From positions 62,001 to 126,000 of the forward strand of contig JASAND010020809.1 in NCBI GenBank assembly GCA_030248195.1: 64,000 nt of DNA, given 5' to 3'. Source of the DNA: Trissonchulus latispiculum (taxonomy: Eukaryota; Nematoda; Enoplea; Enoplida; Ironidae). The position numbers and the translations under genes are program-made. The notes beneath the pieces were generated by a model that was given only the letters and a program-made list of their open reading frames with translations, searched no databases and was not told the origin of the DNA. Below are positions 33,401 to 44,420 of this stretch, piece by piece (position 1 is the stretch's first letter; each line of letters opens with the position of its first letter).

Positions 33401-36400
33401 ATTTTGGCAGAGAAACTCAGAATTTCGTATGTTGCTGGGGTATGACCCACGGTCACGTGACCCCTGCCGGACCCATCCGGACCCTCCAGGTACCAACTGG
33501 ACAGTCCGAAGTGGCTATAAACATGTCCTAGGGGGTTTTCGAGGGCGCTGAATTCAAATCTGGCATTAGTTTTTAGGTAACTATGGGCTAATACTGACTT
33601 CTGGGATCACGTTTACCATCGGACGGTCCAGGCCTGGCTGGTTACCAGGTTGGACTCCCAGAAGTGTCAGGTAACCCCAAAAACAACGTATATAAGGGTT
33701 TTCGAGGTCGCTGAGCTCGATTTTGACGTTAGTTTTGCTCTAGCTGCTGTTCTGACTTCAGTAACGAAACATAAAAATGATTTTTTATTTGTTAAAATTT
33801 TAACAAAAAAAAAATCACCCACCCCAGGACGGCTCAGAGGTCCGACTGGGAACTTCTATATATGTATCGATAGCCCACAGTCAGGACATGTCACATGCAC
33901 AATATGGGTTGCCTAGAGTTTTCCTTTAGCAAATAGCAGCCGAAATTCGAACTTCGGTCATGAACGTTTTTGAGGTCACTTTTGGGTACCCTCACTTAAA
34001 GGTCTGCCCTGAACGCATGGAGAGGGCCTAGGGGCTCAAACTCACAGGCTGTAATGTCGAGATGTGTGGCTATCACCATGCAAAAAATTGGGTCTCTGCG
34101 ACTTTCCTGTGACTCAGGGTGGGGTGATTTTTTTTTTGTTAAAATTTCGGGTGATTTTTTTTTTGTTAAGCTTGCTATACACATTTCCTTGAGTTAAACT
34201 CTTTCAGGGGAAAAGTTGAGGACGAAACCTTATGTAATACGTATATAATTTGCTTACATATATATGTTGTACTTTGAGTGTACATACGTATATATATACG
34301 TCTCTATAGCTCTACGTGGTATATATACAATATAAATGTATGGGGGGTAGATTTTGTGTGCTATCTTGATTTTGAACAAGTTATGTAGTTTGTGGGGGGA
34401 TCTCTATTTCGTTATTGATTTTAGGGTTTTAGGTCTAAGTTAGGCGCCCTCCCTTTGCGACTGCTCTTACTTTCAGCCCCATTTAAGGAGTAGAGGAAAA
34501 CAGAACGGGTAACGGGGGAGGGAGGGTATGGAAGTCCAAAAATTATGCTTTTTACTTGCTGACTTGTCTATACGTATTCTAGTGCTTTTCTAAGGTAATA
34601 TATACATCTAAATTTGTAAGGACTGAGGAAATGATGTATACTAGCTTTTAAGTAGCACATTTCTTGATATCACTCCTATCTACATGCATATATAAATCCT
34701 GTATGTACGTGTATATATTATTATGTATTTTGAAAATGACTTCAAATGGTGATAAGTGAAAAACTTCTCGTTTCCTCGTTCTGACGACTGAGCTACATAT
34801 ATAAGCCGGCATTATGGTATTGGAAAAAGCCGTTAAACGGACGTGGACGGATATAGATGGCTGGTGTATTTATGGGGCGACGGAGAGTCTAAGTTAAAGT
34901 CCTAGAGACTAGATCAGACCCCTCCCGTTTAAAGGAACCTAAAATGTGTTTACTCTTGAAATAGGTAGGGAACCTACTTTCCTCAAGGCGCCTTGTTTAC
35001 TGAATAGATATATAGATAGCTACGTAGTACGTGTTCGGTTAGTCAGTTAGCTAGGAATTACAAATGAGGGTTTTGGCTCGCGGCTCGGATCGGCTCGGCT
35101 CGAGCCGAGCCGGCAACAATGTCTCCCGAGCCGAGCCGGAGAATTGAAACTGCGAGCCGAGTCGAGCCGAGCCGATCCCAACCAAAAATCGGAATTCGAC
35201 CGAATTTCCCTGTCATATTTCAGAACTTCTTAAAACAAAATGACCATCAGTGAAGACTGTTTTCAATTTTGCATCCTAATTTTAAATGTTCTTTGGCTTT
35301 CTTAATACCTTCCAAGCGAATTTCAAGCTTGGCGAGCCGAGCCGACCCGACCCACTTCCAAAATCTTCCCGAGCCGACCCGACCCACTTCCAAAATCTTC
35401 CCGAGCCGACCCGACCCACTTCCAAAATCTTCCCGAGCCGACCCGACCCACTTCCAAAATCTTCCCGAGCCGAGCCGAGCCTCGCCGGGTATGACCGCGA
35501 GCCGAGCCGAGCCGGAACAGTCCGGCTCGTCCTCATCTCTACTAGGAATGAATGGTTACCTTTGGAGGGTCAGAGAGTTTGCTTAAAATTTGCTAAAAAT
35601 TGCTCTATTGAAACTTATCAGATACACTGAACTAGTTTTTTGGTAAAATTAAGCACAGGATTGAATCGTCAAGGCGCAGCAATTGTGTAAGAATTTCTAT
35701 TGAGGCTTGGCAAATTTTAAAATTTTGGAGCTATTATTTCTACGGAAAATTTAAATACTAGAATACCGAGCTAGGGCTTTTGGTGGAAGGGATTAGGGAA
35801 CGTATACGTATATATATACTTTGAAAGATTTTAAGTGTTGGCCTTTTTCTTCTTATATATACTCATCTTTGAGGTTGGCGGCTTCCCTTTTTCTGGTTTC
35901 ATCTTTCCTCTGCCTTGTTTCCGTTCTTCTTGCGCTTTGAACTAGCTAAAACCATTTAAGGACTAAAGCTCTTGAGATCATATACGTAGTTCGAGCCATA
36001 TATATGCTATGCATGTGTATGTACGTAAATATATACATGTTCGTGCTTATGTATGTATGTATACGTGTCTGTATGTTAGCTTTCGGTTTTCAAGCCATCC
36101 TTCACGGAAACTTGAACTTGTTACGTAACCCCCGCCCCTCCCGGCTATGTGTGTATGCTGTCTAGTTCTTGTTACGTAATACTTTTAGGTTTGGCCTTAG
36201 CTATGTATGTACGTATGTAGGGTGTGATTTGTGTTAATAAATTGGTGTAATGTTTTAGCAATATATAATCTCTGTTGCCCTATTTATGTTTGTATATTCC
36301 ATCTACGTAACAATACACGGCCAATGCAAATATCTCGGTTTGTTACATGTATTTACTGGATTGACGTACGTTTGCGTAGTCGTAGCTATGCTGTACAGAA

Positions 36401-39400
36401 GGTTAATAAAGTGTTTTCATACAATTTTTCAAAAATTGATTGTTTTAGTCTAAAAATGTTAGTTTAACTTTTCCAATGTTTTTAAAATTCACACTAATAA
36501 AAATTGATAGTATATTTTGATTTTATAATTGTTTGCTAACTTGTCATTACTCTTGTTTGATTAACTGTGTCAATGATCGTCAGAACTTTTTCTGTGTTAG
36601 AAACGATTAGCTGATAATGTTTTGATTTTTTGACTGTCGTGATAAACTGCGGTATATTTCTTGCTTACGTAATCGAATGAACTTGTTTATTTGATTTTTT
36701 TATTTATTGTTCAATTACAAACCATGATGCTTCTTATATGTAAAAGTAAAGTAAATCACTAGAAAGCAGTCGTTTAAAGTTGTCTCTAAACTAGCGTTTC
36801 TGCTAAAAACTGTGTATGTATCGTTGTGTTGTACGTGAGCTGTCTTTAGGTTGCAAATGGTTAGAAGCCTGAAAATTGCCTGCGATCATTTAAAGCTGTT
36901 GATAAGTTTTAGATTATAAGACTGTAACAAAAATGGTTTCTCCATGTCTCAGTGAAATATGACATATGAAATATGAATGTTTACGTGTGTATTTGTGACA
37001 TTTGAAGTTTACGTGTATAGTTTTATTTACTGGATTTTTCCTAGATCAGAATTTCTAGGGGGCATATGGGATGCACCCCGTCTCGGGAAGAAGGGGGGGA
37101 ACAAATTTCTTTCGGCGAATTCATTCAAAACAGTGTTTGCTGCTGAGCAAGAAATAAACAATTTTTGGACACTATATGTAAGCTACAAAATTCTGGTGAA
37201 GCCAAAAATTTTCGCAAATTGATCAAAGCCTATGTTTCCGGGTACGCTTGGTTGATTAAGGATAACCAGAATCTTGGGGGGGTGCCGGTTCCTGGGGACG
37301 AGGAATCAACCCAAGCCTGGGGAAGATGGAACTAATTTCTGGGGGCGCGCCCCACTCACCCCCCCCCCAGGAAAAACCCTGTATAAATGAACATTTATTA
37401 AGTTAGTATTTATTTAGTTTATATAATTGCTCTTGTTTGATCATATGGAATCGTCTATGTATGTTAGGTCTAATTTTGTGTGTTTTTTGGTTTTGTTGAG
37501 AAGTCGTTGATTGTGTGTTTTGTAATGTCTGTCTGTTTGCAGTAAAATATATATATATATATATATACAATACATTTGTATTATCATACTTACTTGTATG
37601 AATTAAAATCTTGTGATTTGAATTGTTCTAAGTAAAGGTGATTTTTTCGTTGTCTGACCTTTTGAATTTGATAGGCTAAGCTTAACCTTTTTATGCAGCT
37701 TAATTTCACGCTTGTGTTTTCTTCTGACCAACTTACCGGTTTGTCAACTCAACTTGGTTAGAGTGTGTGTTAAAATGATGGTAAACATTAACAGTAGACG
37801 GCTTTCAAAAGGTCAGGCGAGGAAAAAACCACTTTTGGCTCATTTGTATTTAACCATAAGTGCCATTTTTGCTTAAACTTAAATTTTGTTATCCCAGTTT
37901 TGTATGAATCTAAATTTGTGATTTCTTCGTCCTGAAAATTACATTTATTCGCCTTAAGACAAAGCCGTCTCTACTGTTTCTGTTTACTGTTTTAGGGTGC
38001 AGCAGCGCAGCAAGCGTGAGATGTACATTGATGAGCTGGCACAAACGGAACGTAACTACCAAGACGATCTGGCCCTGGTTAAGATGGTCTTTTTCGACGA
38101 TCTCGCCTCCCTGCTGAGCCCTGAAGAGCAGTCCAGTCTTCGACTCAATTGGGAAGAACTGCGATCGGTCAGTCAAGGCTTCCTGCGTGACCTGCAGGCC
38201 CGAGCCCGGACCGACCTAGGCTCCGTGGTTCACAACCATCTGGGCCCGTTTCGGGCCTTTGTCACCTTTTGCCAGTTCCAGCAGCAAGCCCTAGACCTGG
38301 TGGAGCTGAAACAGCGATCCAGCGGGGAGTTCCGCACCGCCTATGCCCGGTGCTGCAACCATCCTGCAGCACGCAACCTTCCCCTGAACTATTTTCTCCT
38401 CATTCCCATGACCCGGATCACCAAGTACCCGCTGGTGCTGGAAAAGGTGCTCAAGTATACAGACGAGGCCCATCCAGACCACGGTCCGCTTCGTGCTGCC
38501 ATCGGTGCTGTGAAAGATCTGTGCTGCGAGGTGAATCGAGTGGTCACTGAGATGGAGAATCTGCAGATGCTCTACTGGTGTCAGCATCATGTCAAGTGTG
38601 ATGCCGTCGTCCGGCCCAAGCTGATCTTTCATGCACAGACACACTCCCTGGGTGCACGAAAATTCATGCACGCTGGTGTGCTGTTCAAGGCCAAGAGCAG
38701 CCGGCTGCTGATCGGTATCCTGTTCAACGATATCCTGCTCCTCACCACCCCGGATGAACAAATCGCCCAGCCCGATTCCTTCAAACTGAGTCGAACCTCT
38801 GAAGTGGAACTGTCCCTCTACAAGGTCCCCATTGTGCTGAGTAAGACGAAAATCCTGAAACCGGAAACGGCTGGTCCCGGCACCACTGCCCCGGAGGAGG
38901 ATGTGGGATTTACGGTGGTCTGTGCCACCGGTGGCACGCCGGCCAGTCCAGGTGGCAGCTCTGGCGCGCCACCGCTGCTAACAGTTGGTCTTAAGGCGGT
39001 CACGCCCAGTGCAAAACTGCTCTGGCTAAAACAGCTCAACAAGGCAATTGAGCATGCCAAGACTCATGACCCCTCCACCCCCCTGGAGGAAAGTCCGACC
39101 CCCAAACGGGGCATAGGGCGCCTGTTGGTTGAGATTATCTGTGTCCGGCATTTGCAGCCGCCCCCCGGCTATGAAGACTGTCCCCTGTTTTGTGTCCTGA
39201 CCCTGGGCTCCAGTCAGGTGCGGAAGAAAAGCCTGAGCAGCCTGGTTGGACCCGGAACCGTGGGCTCGGCCCAGGACTCTGCCACCGGAGGCCCCGGTGG
39301 ACCCACTGCCCGAAAAGACTCACTTCTGACCACTCAGTTTATCCTGGAGTCCCGGGAGTCGGCCCTTCGCATTGACTTCTACGTTCGTCTGGTCTATGCG

Positions 39401-39604
39401 CCTGACCTGTGCCTAGGCCGGGTCGATATTCCGATTGTGGACATGCTGCGTGAGAGCGGGTTCCAACGGGGACCGGTGGTCAAGCAGTTCCCACTGGTCA
39501 ATGAGTTTCAGCCGGGCTCCAATGCCTGTGTGATTGTCAAATATGTGATACAGCTTTTTGAGGACAGTGCTACTTCTGGGGGTACGGGAACTGGGGGGAG
39601 ATAA
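25996..39604 (+). CDS. ITSN: Intersectin, long form (EH-EH-coil-SH3x5-DH-PH-C2), four coding exons
   Basis: Scaffold of clathrin-mediated endocytosis and guanine nucleotide exchange factor for Cdc42. Exons 25996-27167, 28003-28153, 28731-31225 and 37996-39604 have proper borders and add to 5427 bp, 1808 residues, close to vertebrate long intersectin. Order: EH1 about 10-95, EH2 about 195-275, charged coiled coil about 335-590, SH3A about 694-753, SH3B 829-888, SH3C 935-988, SH3D 1051-1112, SH3E 1165-1220, DH about 1280-1470, PH about 1500-1640, C2 about 1660-1790. All five SH3 domains keep the Trp and the Pro/Tyr of the ligand groove ([44 protein letters not shown]). The start is the first ATG after the CAA-rich leader, and MGTLGG runs straight into EH1. 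The coding sequence is GC-rich against very AT-rich introns. Confidence 0.97.
27350..27428. repeat. (TA)n microsatellite in intersectin intron 1
   Basis: About 39 TA units with one slip (TATTATATA) near 27411. Confidence 0.95.
27652..27785. mobile_element. Small MITE in intersectin intron 1
   Basis: 134 bp. Terminal inverted repeats GGGCCGATTTTATCAA and GGGCAGATGTTATCAA (other strand) are flanked by CTG (27649-27651 and 27786-27788). The interior has AACCTGGATTA/TAAATCCGGTT and related words in both orientations. Same end type (GGGC) and 3-bp duplication as 595-760. Confidence 0.8.
28003..28153 (+). CDS. ITSN: Intersectin exon 2: coiled coil
   Basis: 151 bp completing the split Arg codon, then [20 protein letters not shown] and similar heptads to MERMKLQ. 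Acceptor TGTCTTTTAG, donor GTACGT. Pure charged helix of the central coiled-coil region. Confidence 0.93.
28731..31225 (+). CDS. ITSN: Intersectin exon 3: rest of the coil and five SH3 domains
   Basis: A single 2495-bp exon carries the remaining coil ([20 protein letters not shown] onward) and SH3A to SH3E with Ser/Gly/Pro linkers. Each domain starts with an ALYEF-like strand ([40 protein letters not shown]). In vertebrates the same region is spread over many exons. The donor after 31225 overlaps an in-frame stop and AATAAA. Confidence 0.95.
30104..30139. promoter_or_regulatory. Two TGCGCATGCGCA palindromes inside the SH3B-SH3C linker
   Basis: TGCGCATGCGCA occurs at 30104-30115 and 30128-30139; the second sits in a 20-bp perfect palindrome (30125-30144). 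This matches the NRF-1 binding consensus. They encode Ala-His-Ala-Gln in the linker. Regulatory use is only inferred. Confidence 0.4.
31226..31233 (+). promoter_or_regulatory. Overlapping splice donor, stop codon and poly(A) hexamer
   Basis: The bases AAG|GTAATAAAG contain the donor GTAATA, the in-frame stop TAA (31227-31229) if the intron is kept, and AATAAA (31228-31233). Retention would end the protein one Arg after Leu, just after SH3E, giving an intersectin-S-like form. Confidence 0.6.
32909..34172. mobile_element. Inverted-repeat element with GTTAACA(A)n words
   Basis: The ends TATAGCAAGCTTAAC plus an A run and its complement enclose about 1.26 kb. GTGATTTTTTTTTTGTTAA recurs near 33090, its complement near 33110-33140 and 33790-33825, and again near the right end. 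The interior repeats GGTTTTCGAGG(G/T)CGCTGA phrases. Flanks share only TA. No open frame of note. Confidence 0.6.
35059..35541. mobile_element. hAT-like non-autonomous element tiled with CGAGCC
   Basis: 483 bp between exact CTAGGAAT duplications (35051-35058 and 35542-35549). Ends TACAAATGAGG and CCTCATCTCTA are inverted repeats. Near both ends GGCTCG/CGAGCC words are stacked. In the centre a 32-bp unit (CCCGAGCCGACCCGACCC plus ACTTCCAAAATCTT) repeats about four times at 35337-35470. The translated Arg/Ala/Pro open frames here come from the repeat and are not a gene. Confidence 0.88.
37996..39604 (+). CDS. ITSN: Intersectin exon 4: DH-PH-C2
   Basis: One 1609-bp exon with the whole exchange-factor module. 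[41 protein letters not shown] and a following helix. [26 protein letters not shown] and a C-terminal [12 protein letters not shown] helix. C2: [27 protein letters not shown] and a last strand ending [12 protein letters not shown]. Stop TAA 39602-39604. A Gly/Thr/Pro-rich insert interrupts the PH region. The acceptor TGTTTTAG completes the split Arg codon. Confidence 0.96.
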
Positions 39605-39791
39605 CCCCCCAGAGAAAAGAAGGGTATGTATAACCCTCCTTTTCTGGAAAAACATAGTGTGCATGCTATTTGGGTTATGCTGTTGTGAAGCCTGGAAAGA
39701 CCTTGTCCACTTGTAGTGATGTAAAAGTGTATGATTTTTTCATTGTGAAGTCATGCATAAGTGCATCTACGTCGCTTTATGACATCGCTAT

Positions 39792-40158
39792 TAGTGATGG
39801 GTACCAGACATTTTGTCATATCCGGATATCTGCCTACTTTGCGTTAACGGATGTCCGGATACATGGTTATCCGCCTATTCCAAACTTAACTTCAAGAAAA
39901 TATTTCGCTTTTGCAGTAAATTTCAATTTTTCTGGCACGTTTTCGGTACGCTGCTAATTTCTATGATACAGGCAAGCGTTGGTTTCAAAAATATTTTCAG
40001 ACAGTTGTTTGAAAACTGTTTTATCATTTTCAAAATTTTTTTCCTATATTTGCTAATGTTTCATTACTTCGAAAGGTAAACGGATTTCCGGATATTTCTT
40101 CTCAAATCGGATGTTATCCGGATATAAAAATTATCCGGATATACAGTGCCCATCACTA
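39792..40158. mobile_element. Inverted-repeat element tiled with ATCCGGATA
   Basis: About 367 bp. Ends TAGTGATGGGTACC and GGTGCCCATCACTA-like complement (AGTGCCCATCACTA) with ATATCCGGATAT words repeated behind both ends. TAGTGATGGG ends resemble hAT MITEs, but flanks ATCGCTAT and TATAATTG do not match. Confidence 0.65.
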
Positions 40159-41076
40159 TATAATTGCTATGCTCATTAATGCACGTATTTTCCTGGTTTA
40201 TGCAAATATATCCTGTTTTTTGTAGAGCTCCATAGAAATCTTATAAGACCACGCTCGGAATTTCTGTACTGTATAACAACTGATATGTTGCACCTAATCA
40301 AATTGTAGAAAAATGTTTTTTGGAGTTTATTGGTTGTTAACTCAGTCACTCACCGGGCATGGTACCGGTTGGTTATCCTCCCAAGTCCCACTCCCAATTG
40401 GTTTCGTGTTGTAAACTGTTGTCGCGCTACTTGTCTGCTCTTTGTACAAGTCCAATTATAGTAATGTTGTGATAGTAATCAAAAAATATCTCTAAACTTC
40501 TTACCCTACTTCCGCCCCCCCCCTCCTCCCATTTCTATAACGTTTTGTCAATATCCTTTGAAAACCGCGAAAGTTGTTCTGATATCATAAAATAACTGCC
40601 TAAGTTTGTGATACAGACGTTTGGGTTCATTGTTCAAAACCGCAGGTCATTCGTTTTCACTAATCTTAGGATTGTATTGTTGCTCCGATTGCTGCTCAAA
40701 ATTATGACGACTATTAATACTAACTATGACGTACCATAAAATTGACAAAATTCACTAGTCTGCATAAATTTTGACCGTTTTATTAACAGATTATCCTTTA
40801 GAGTGCACCCCGACAATGTAAATATTTTTAGAATCGTCAGGAACTCGAGATTTCGAAAATCGAACTAATCCGGGAACATCTTTGTATTCCTAGTTTCATT
40901 CGCAGAGAATTAGAAATTTTTAGCTTTTCACCCTACTTTTGTCTCAATCACCATTTTTTTACGATGAAAGCTAATCGTTTTTGCTCCTGCAAACGTTTCC
41001 CAAAAAAGCGCCCAATTTTAGGAACTTTGGTTAGTCAGATTTCCGTAAATTTAAAAATTTTCAGTAATCGCCACAG

Positions 41077-42090
41077 TATGGGTATCATTCGAAAGCTCTT
41101 AACGAGTTAAACAAATGTTGTACTTGAACGAACTCTTGAAAATGCACTGAATTTTCGACAGTTGCAAAAACCGGATTTTCCGGATTTAAAAAAATTTCTC
41201 GAATACTCTACAACATGGATATCATTTGAAAGCGCTTGATGAGCTGAGCAAACCTTAAAGTTAAAATAGAACATACTCTCAGAAATAGAATTTCTCTTTT
41301 TTTAGTTCACAAAACTCCCTAGATGGAATTAATTTAATGAATTCCTAGAATTAGGAGCAATTTTAGATATTGGTTCTATTATAAATGTTCAGCTCATGAA
41401 GATCTTTCAAATTATTCCAATACTGTGGGGTATTAGTGAAAATTTTAAAATATATATATATAATTGTATATACACAAAATCCGGTTTTTGCAAATTCGGG
41501 TCTTTTCCAGATTACCCCCCCCCCCCACCACCACCACCAAGGGGGGACCAAGGGTAACCGAAAAATTTTTTGTCTTCGATTTTGCTGAAAAGTTGTATAT
41601 AGGGGTTTTCTGGGTCGCAGAACACGATTCTGAAGTCCATTTTTCGATTCAACTTTTCGTTAGCTCAGACTAAGCTTACATCTTAAGCTTACAACTTTAG
41701 CCTATATCAAGCTAACAAAAAGCTGAATCAAAAAACAGACTTCAGATTTGTGTTCTGCGGCCCAGAGAACCCGTATATACGAGTTTTCAGCAAAATCGAA
41801 GACAAAAAATTATTCGGTTACCCTTGGTCCCCCCTTAGAAATCGAAAAAAATCGAAAAAATTCTAACTTCGCGAAATCGAAAAATTTTGCGATATTTGAA
41901 CTCAGCGTGGTTGAAAACATACCCACACCAAATTTCAGCTCATTTGGTCGAGGTTTAAGAACTTTGAGTGGTGGGGGGGTAATCTGGAAAAGACCCGCAT
42001 TAATTCTAGGAATTGAGTGCATTTTCAAGAGTTCCATTACAAAAGTTCTTCCGCTCGTTGTGAGCCTTCGAACGACACCTATGTGGCGGA
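41077..42090. repeat. Complex foldback with an inner palindrome
   Basis: The outer pair: GGTATCATTCGAAAGCTCTT with GAACTCTTGAAAATGCACT near 41085-41150 is mirrored near 42010-42090. A second pair, GGGTCTTTTCCAGATTACC, lies at about 41499 and as complement at about 41979. The inner pair 41536-41680 and 41700-41838 are long inverted arms starting GGGGGGACCAAGGGTAACCG. A related half-copy follows at 42363-42545. Confidence 0.7.
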
Positions 42091-42840
42091 GATTGGTAAG
42101 AAAATTTGTAAATCCCATATAAAAATTTAATTTTTAGAAAAATATAATTTTTTGTCTTACTAGGTAGGTATTGATTACTTGTTCACTCTTCACTGTTTTC
42201 AACTTACATATATTTGTTGCAAATAGCGGATCTCTTGCGCTATTTTCCCCAACCTTAGCTATTGATTTTTTGAACAATAGCGTTAAAATGTTGTATGGAT
42301 GCATACTGCAGGCTGAAGGCTGATGAATTCAAAAATTAAATTCTAAAATTTCTAAAATTTTTAAAATTTTAGTTGGTAGGGGGTTTAACGCGATCAAAAA
42401 ATTTGTCCCCGATTTTGCTGAAAACTACAGGCGTACAGGGGTTTTCTGGGGCTCTGAGCACGAATAATTTAGCTCTAGTTTTCGATTCAGCTATTTGTTG
42501 CACAAGATAAGCTTGCATCTTTAGATCCCGTTGGTCCCCCCCTTATTTTTAAATGTACAAAATTTTTCATTTTTGAATCCGTCAGCCTCAGTGTGCACCC
42601 ATACAGAATGTTAAAACTATTAGTCAAAATATCAAAAGTAAAGGCTGGGGGCCGTAGCGCAAGGGAACCAAGTAAGATAACTTATTCCATTGTTTGATTT
42701 CGGTCATTTATGCCGTGGTTATGTGTATGTTGCTGTACTGTATACGTTGTGCTCAATTTCCAAGAACAGATATGTACCGTTTTTTCGTTGTGTCGTATAT
42801 ATATGTTTGGTCTTTTACATAACTTTAAAGTTTCGTCTAA

Positions 42841-43350
42841 GGGCCTTTTCAAGAAAGGGTACAGAGTAGGGTTAAGGTTAACTCGATCTTTTTCATGAAA
42901 GAGTTAATGGAGAAAAAGTCAAGCTTCAGTGAAGCTAGACGAGTTAAAAGAGTTAATGTTAGCAAGAGTACAGAATAACTAAGAGTTTGACAAGCATCAA
43001 GCTCTTCGTTATTAGGCTTGGGGCATGATATGTGCGATAACGGCTGACCCTCCCCCCACAAATTAGACCCATCACTTCAAAGAAATTTGCACGCTATGCT
43101 TACGTTCTAAAGCTCGAAAACACAACTAGTCAGTTGGTTCAATGTGCGTCTGTTGCGCGCTTCAGCACACAAGCATAGCGTGCGAATTTCTTTGAAGTGG
43201 TGGGTCTAATTTGTGGGGGGCGGGTGATCAGCCGTTATCTTGCAGATCATGTCCCCAAGCCTAAGTGCTTGACGCTTGTCACACTTTTGATTCAAGTCAT
43301 GCATTCTTGATGTTAGCTACGCTCTACGCTACCCTTTCTTGTGACGGCCC
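42841..43350. mobile_element. MITE related to 595-760, split by a hAT-like insertion
   Basis: GGGCCTTTTCAAGAAAGGGTA at the left and TACCCTTTCTTGTGACGGCCC at the right. With the insertion 42964-43309 and one copy of its 8-bp duplication removed, the remaining 156 bp align with the reverse complement of 595-760 (CATGAAAGAGTTAA and GAGTTAAAA words). Flanks TAA and AAT do not give a clean 3-bp duplication. Confidence 0.8.
42964..43309. mobile_element. hAT-like palindromic MITE (copy 1), nested
   Basis: 346 bp with exact ATGTTAGC duplication (42956-42963 and 43310-43317). Left end AAGAGTACAGAATAACTAAG; right end degenerate. Inside, two long arms (GACCCATCACTTCAAAGAAA, GCACGCTATGC and complements) make a hairpin. 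Confidence 0.88.
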
Positions 43351-44225
43351 AATGATTAAGTTTAGTCAGTCCAGCAGAAAGTTTGTTCACCGTAGTTAGA
43401 ATCCCTGGTTTTGAATTATTGCCGGTTCGGTTGGGCTCACTAGGAGTGGTGTTGTTGAATTATTTGCTTCATGTTTGCGAAATTTGTTTCGTAATTCGTT
43501 CCGTCTATTGGTCTTGTCCGTTTTTACTTTTCATACACAAACATATTCTATTATTTTTTATATCTTTGTTTAGTTATATATTTAGCAGAACAATATGTAT
43601 CGTTTACTCGTTCCTTCCAAGAAAACATAGTATATTTCATTAAGTACTCTTTTATCGGGAAACATGTAGAGATATCATTTGGTGATTAGCTTTTGTTTTT
43701 TGAAAACTTGAATTGTCTTTTGTTTTTTGGCGAGTTTGAAAATAGTGCAAGCTGTTATTCGAAGTTATGAGCGTCATGTGGAAACGCGTTAGAGCCTTTG
43801 ATTACACATTGCATTTTATTTTTCTTTTCATTTTCATTTACGCAATTCCTTTTTGTGCTAGTAAAAACTGTGCTATTCTTTATCAATATTCCTAACGTTA
43901 CTGATTCCTTGTCGTTGTATGTTATGTTTGCGTATTTGCTTTTGTTGCTCGCAGTTGTTTTGTTCGTGATTCTTTTTCCATTAAATCTAGTTTTTTGTTC
44001 CATTTTTTATAAGTAGGACTTGTTTTCGTGAATCTTCAAATGTTTCCGCTCTACATAACTCCACTCAACAGTATTTTTCCATATAAAACTAGGTTTAAAA
44101 GATTAGTTATATAGGTCCAAGCATACTATCCTTCGGGTCGAGGACAACTTGTGGGAGGGACAGTTACGCATACACAAGAAGGCGCTAATCTCAACTGGTG
44201 CTAAACAATTTGCATAGTTGATAGC

Positions 44226-44420
44226 AAGAGTACATAATTATAGGAGTATGCCACTAGGCAAGCTCTATGTTATCAGAGCAGAAACTATGCTCTGCACGCT
44301 AACGGCTCACCCCCCCCCTCCTCCGCAAATTAGACTCTAGTGACCCCCCGCAAGTCAGTACCTAGTCGAAACGGGAGTACGCTCACTCTCTCTATGTTTA
44401 TGTGCTTAGGGGGGGGGGCT
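44226..44420. mobile_element. Truncated copy of the AAGAGTACATAAT hAT-like MITE
   Basis: The left end AAGAGTACATAATTATAGGAG and the shared interior (CTCTGCACGCTAACGGCTCACCCCC) are present. No right end was found. The right limit is approximate. Confidence 0.55.

Larger units (their letters stand above)
31226..37995. other. 6.8-kb intersectin intron 3
   Basis: No supported exon on either strand. Holds G-rich dispersed repeat pieces (31580-31790 and 32330-32640), an inverted-repeat element (32909-34172), a hAT-like element tiled with CGAGCC (35059-35541), many TATA/TACGTA-rich stretches, and a G/C-rich degenerate inverted repeat (about 37030-37385). Confidence 0.7.

Noticed and set aside
35269..35630. 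Pro/Arg/Ser-rich open frames on both strands
   Set aside because: Explained by the 32-bp array inside the hAT-like element with exact target duplication.
37030..37385. Element with CTGGATTTTTCCTAG and CCAGGAAAAACCCTG ends
   Set aside because: The ends are imperfect and the flanks do not match, so it was left as a probable degenerate repeat inside intron 3.
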